From the NCBI RefSeq assembly GCF_003675385.1, contig NZ_RCWZ01000002.1, positions 372,001-436,000 of the forward strand: a DNA stretch of 64,000 nt, in the 5' to 3' direction. The translations under genes were made by a program, and so were the position numbers. Positions 61,293-64,000 of the stretch are shown piece by piece (position 1 is the first letter of the stretch; the number at the start of each line of letters is the position of its first letter). The notes under the pieces were generated by a model. The model was not told the origin of the DNA and made no database searches. It was given only the letters and a program-made list of their open reading frames with translations. The DNA is from Mucilaginibacter kameinonensis. GTDB lineage: Bacteria > Bacteroidota > Bacteroidia > Sphingobacteriales > Sphingobacteriaceae.

Positions 61293-62957
61293 ATGAAGAG
61301 AAGAGATCTGATTAAAGGTATGGCTGCCGCTGTACCTGCCTTTTACCTTTCAAAAGCTTTTGGTTCGGTTGGGATGTTGGCCGCTAATTCTGTTCCGCGA
61401 ATTGCCGATGGACCGTTTAAGCCCGATTGGGAATCACTTAAGCAATATAAAGTGCCCGATTGGTTCAGGGATGCCAAGTTTGGCTTATGGGCACATTGGG
61501 GGCCACAGTGCCAGCCCGAACGTGGCGATTGGTATGCCCGTGGTATGTACCAGGAAGGCAGTGATCAGTATAAATATCACATTGAAAAATATGGACATCC
61601 CTCAAAGTTTGGTTTTAAGGATGTGATAAACGAATGGAAGGCCGAAAACTGGCAGCCGGGTGAGTTGCTTGATTTGTACAAGAGCGCCGGAGCTAAGTAC
61701 TTTATGGCCTTAGCAAATCATCATGATGGGTTTGATCTGTATAACAGTACCTATCAGTCGTGGAACTCTACCAAGATGGGGCCTAAAAAGGATTTAATAG
61801 GCGGATGGGCCAAAGCTGCAAAGGAACGGGGTTTACCATTTGGTGTAACAGTACATGCCGCCCACACCTGGACCTGGCTGGAAGTTGCGCAGCGCTCGGA
61901 TAAAACAGGGGCAATGAAAGGTATTCCGTATGATGGCAAGCTAACTAAAGCTGATGGTGCCGGTAAATGGTGGAACGGCTATGACCCACAGGAATTGTAT
62001 GCTCAAAATCATGAGCTGAGTAAGGACAGCCTGGATGATCATGCAATACACCGGGAGTGGAACTGGGGAAATGGCGCCAGCATGCCGAGCAAAGCTTATT
62101 GCGATAAATTCCTGAAGCGCACCATCGAGCTTATTGATAAGTATGGTCCCGATTTGATATATTTTGATGATACCGCGCTTCCGCTTTGGCCGGTGAATGA
62201 TGCTGGTTTAAAGATTGCCGCGCACATGTACAATACCAGCGTTAAAAAGCACGGGAAATTAAAAGCCGCCCTGTTTGGCAAGATTTTAGACGAGCAGCAA
62301 CGTAAATGTATGATATGGGATATTGAGCGTGGGCAAAGCAACCAGATTGAGCCCGAGCCATGGCAAACAGATACCTGCATTGGTGGCTGGCATTATGACC
62401 GCCGGATATTTGAAAATAAGGGCTATAAAAGCGCTAAAACCGTTATCCATACGCTTGCTGATGTAGTGAGTAAAAATGGCAACCTGTTGTTGAATATCCC
62501 TGTAAAAGGCGATGGTACCATTGACAGCGAAGAACGTAAAATTGTAGAAGGGATAGCAGCATGGATGCACATTAACAGTGAAGCTATTTACGCCACCCGC
62601 CCGTGGACTATTTTCGGCGAAGGCCCGGCAATTGAATCAGCTGCTCCTTTAGATGCCCAGGGCTTTAACGAGGGTAAGGGCAAGCCTTTTACTGCCGATG
62701 ATATTAGGTTCACCAAAAAAGGTAATACGCTTTATGCTATTGCATTAGGCTGGCCGGGCGAAAAAGGTAACCTGATCAAGAGCCTGGCGAGTGCATCACC
62801 GCAATTATCCGGCAGAAAGATCAGCAATGTAAGTATGATAGGATATCCGGGTAAATTAAGTTGGGAACAAACGGGTGAAGGCCTCAAAATTAAAACTCCT
62901 GCTGTAAAGCCAGATGATATTGCTGTAGTTTATAGAATTGAGGGAGCGATAGGATAG
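61293..62957 (+). CDS. GH29 alpha-L-fucosidase, Tat-like signal
   Basis: 554 aa. N-terminal MKRRDLIKGMAAAVPAFY is a twin-arginine-type signal. The GH29 barrel follows (FGLWAHWGPQ, LANHHDGFDLYN, FGVTVHAAHTW, nucleophile Asp in LIYFDDTALPLWP) and a short C-terminal beta domain. The first GH29 of the pair uses a Sec signal, so the two are exported by different routes. The presence of HHDGF and WxxxxW motifs suggests both are active, perhaps with different linkage specificity (inference). Confidence 0.93.
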   Translation: MKRRDLIKGMAAAVPAFYLSKAFGSVGMLAANSVPRIADGPFKPDWESLKQYKVPDWFRDAKFGLWAHWGPQCQPERGDWYARGMYQEGSDQYKYHIEKYGHPSKFGFKDVINEWKAENWQPGELLDLYKSAGAKYFMALANHHDGFDLYNSTYQSWNSTKMGPKKDLIGGWAKAAKERGLPFGVTVHAAHTWTWLEVAQRSDKTGAMKGIPYDGKLTKADGAGKWWNGYDPQELYAQNHELSKDSLDDHAIHREWNWGNGASMPSKAYCDKFLKRTIELIDKYGPDLIYFDDTALPLWPVNDAGLKIAAHMYNTSVKKHGKLKAALFGKILDEQQRKCMIWDIERGQSNQIEPEPWQTDTCIGGWHYDRRIFENKGYKSAKTVIHTLADVVSKNGNLLLNIPVKGDGTIDSEERKIVEGIAAWMHINSEAIYATRPWTIFGEGPAIESAAPLDAQGFNEGKGKPFTADDIRFTKKGNTLYAIALGWPGEKGNLIKSLASASPQLSGRKISNVSMIGYPGKLSWEQTGEGLKIKTPAVKPDDIAVVYRIEGAIG

Positions 62958-62980
62958 AGGCTTATAGAGTTCGTCGTAAC

Positions 62981-63018
62981 AAAGACTTACGAAGTTTTTA
63001 AAACTTCGTAAGTCTTTT
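62981..63018. terminator. bidirectional terminator between fucosidase and DUF2027-Smr genes
   Basis: Perfect 17-bp stem AAAGACTTACGAAGTTT / AAACTTCGTAAGTCTTT with a 3-nt loop, between convergent genes. Confidence 0.9.
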
Positions 63019-63034
63019 GAAGCATAATCATTGC

Positions 63035-63985
63035 CTACTTCAGCAGCACCTTAGTGGCCCCGTAACCAAATTTCTCTTTACGGGCATCCATAAAGGTTTG
63101 TACTTTTTTATGCCGGCCCAGTTGTTTATGCAGTTCATTGCGTAAGGTACCATTACCGGCGCCGTGTATGAAGGTAATATCAGGTAACTGGTGAACAATA
63201 GCAGCGTCCAGGGCCTTATGGAAATGGGCCAGCTGAATCTCCATGATCTCCGAACTGCTTAAAAACTGGTAATCATCGCGCAGTTTTTCTATGTGCAGAT
63301 CAACCTCGCTAACCGGTTTTTCAATCACTATTTTTTCGGTAGGCGTTTCAAAAAAGCTTTCCTTTAGTTTTTGCGCATCAATAACCAGTTCGGGTTCATC
63401 AAGCCTGATCAGCCATCCCGGTTGGTTAAGCAACGGAATATTCTTTTTAGTGGTCGAAAAATCTTTGGCTTTAAATTTTTCATGAACAGCCAAAGGTGCC
63501 GGCGGTTCAATGTTTTGTTTGGTGCTGAATAAAACGCTGAAGATAAATTTGGGCCACACCTGCAAATCTGCCAGTTGCGCCGAATACATGTTCTCTGTTG
63601 ATTTAGGGGCTACTATTCCCGCAAATTCGCCTTTAAATACCTGTTGTTTATCTGTTGTTAAAGTAACCAGTAGCTGAAAAGATGTTTCATTGATGAGGTG
63701 GAAATGAACTACCGAATTTGCCCGGGCATCGGTAATTACACCTATATAAACACCTTTTTGTACAAATTCTCCTGTGGTTACGGGCTTTTCATCGGTTGTA
63801 TTGGTGCTTTTTGTTGTTCCTGCAGGCTGGTAACCATGTACGTAAGTTACCTTGCTGGCCAGTACCGGAATCTCAAAATCATCATCGCCGGTAACGCCTA
63901 TCATCTGCTCATCGATGATGCGGGTAACAAAACCTTCCATTTTTTCATCAACAAACCGAACAAAATCGCCTAATTTATATTTCAT
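63035..63985 (-). CDS. DUF2027 and Smr domain protein
   Basis: 316 aa. The N-terminal DUF2027 part begins KYKLGDFVRFVDEKMEGFVTRI; the C-terminal Smr domain (about 235-316) has VDLHIEKLRDDY and the HGAGNGTLRNEL motif with KFGYGATKVLLK at the end. Smr domains are nucleases or nucleic-acid binding modules known from MutS2; the HGxGxG motif is intact. This architecture is typical of Bacteroidota and its role is unknown. Complete within the window; it lies convergent to the fucosidase gene. Confidence 0.92.
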   Translation of the reverse strand: MKYKLGDFVRFVDEKMEGFVTRIIDEQMIGVTGDDDFEIPVLASKVTYVHGYQPAGTTKSTNTTDEKPVTTGEFVQKGVYIGVITDARANSVVHFHLINETSFQLLVTLTTDKQQVFKGEFAGIVAPKSTENMYSAQLADLQVWPKFIFSVLFSTKQNIEPPAPLAVHEKFKAKDFSTTKKNIPLLNQPGWLIRLDEPELVIDAQKLKESFFETPTEKIVIEKPVSEVDLHIEKLRDDYQFLSSSEIMEIQLAHFHKALDAAIVHQLPDITFIHGAGNGTLRNELHKQLGRHKKVQTFMDARKEKFGYGATKVLLK

Positions 63986-64000
63986 AGCTTAATGTTATTA

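Noticed and set aside
40042..62957. SusC/D and the GH29 fucosidases as one polysaccharide-utilisation locus
   Set aside because: They are 14 kb apart with unrelated regulatory operons between.

Overview
The window reads as chromosomal DNA of a Bacteroidota bacterium, most likely Sphingobacteriaceae (Mucilaginibacter or Pedobacter type). Reasons: a SusC/SusD pair with an ECF sigma factor and FecR anti-sigma factor, a DUF2027-Smr protein, two GH29 fucosidases, reg_prop and HisKA_2 kinases, TAnnTTTG-type -7 promoter elements, and almost no Shine-Dalgarno sequences. The genus is an inference; no rRNA is present.

Layout. 1-5.1 kb: central sugar metabolism. pfkA, a BadF-type sugar kinase homologue and gap form a tight minus-strand operon. 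A NUDIX-type regulator is divergent from pfkA, and a palindrome lies in the pfkA promoter. A block of three different intergenic repeats and a second BadF-type kinase follow. 5.4-9.7 kb: an exported NIF3-like protein, then a GT-C transferase, a polyprenyl-phosphate GT2 and a NodB-type deacetylase, which together resemble a surface amino-sugar module. 9.8-15.4 kb: tRNA-Arg(TCT) and a 5.5-kb segment ending in a copy of the last 21 bp of the tRNA T arm and acceptor, so probably an old island without an integrase. It carries a Crp/Fnr regulator, small membrane proteins, VOC proteins, a helical-repeat protein and YiaA. 15.5-31.5 kb: accessory metabolism with a GMC oxidoreductase, five alpha/beta hydrolases (one of epoxide-hydrolase type), a thioesterase, an aldehyde dehydrogenase, a LytTR regulator, two MFS transporters and a RidA protein.

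31.7-38 kb: a reg_prop sensor kinase with a NarL-type regulator, a GT1 glycosyltransferase and a second, orphan regulator of the same kind. 38.1-50.2 kb: a composite uptake and signalling locus: ECF sigma, FecR, SusC with STN domain, SusD, a TPR-HisKA_2 kinase, an NtrC-like sigma-54 activator and a second, shorter kinase related to the first. No degradative enzyme is attached. 50.4-52.0 kb: AraC regulator and an SDR lacking its usual catalytic residues. 52.3-56 kb: a PAS-GAF kinase, an Rcp1-like receiver and a receiver-kinase in one operon. 56-59 kb: small hypothetical genes, including two zinc-ribbon proteins. 59-63 kb: two tandem GH29 alpha-L-fucosidases. The right edge is a DUF2027-Smr gene.

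Most promising for follow-up: the GT-C/GT2/deacetylase module, the tRNA-Arg island, the degenerate kinase inside the glycolytic operon with its possible NUDIX regulator, and the kinase/sigma-54 activator/kinase set attached to SusCD, in which the second kinase seems to lack its phospho-acceptor histidine. All calls come from reading the sequence; no database search was run.
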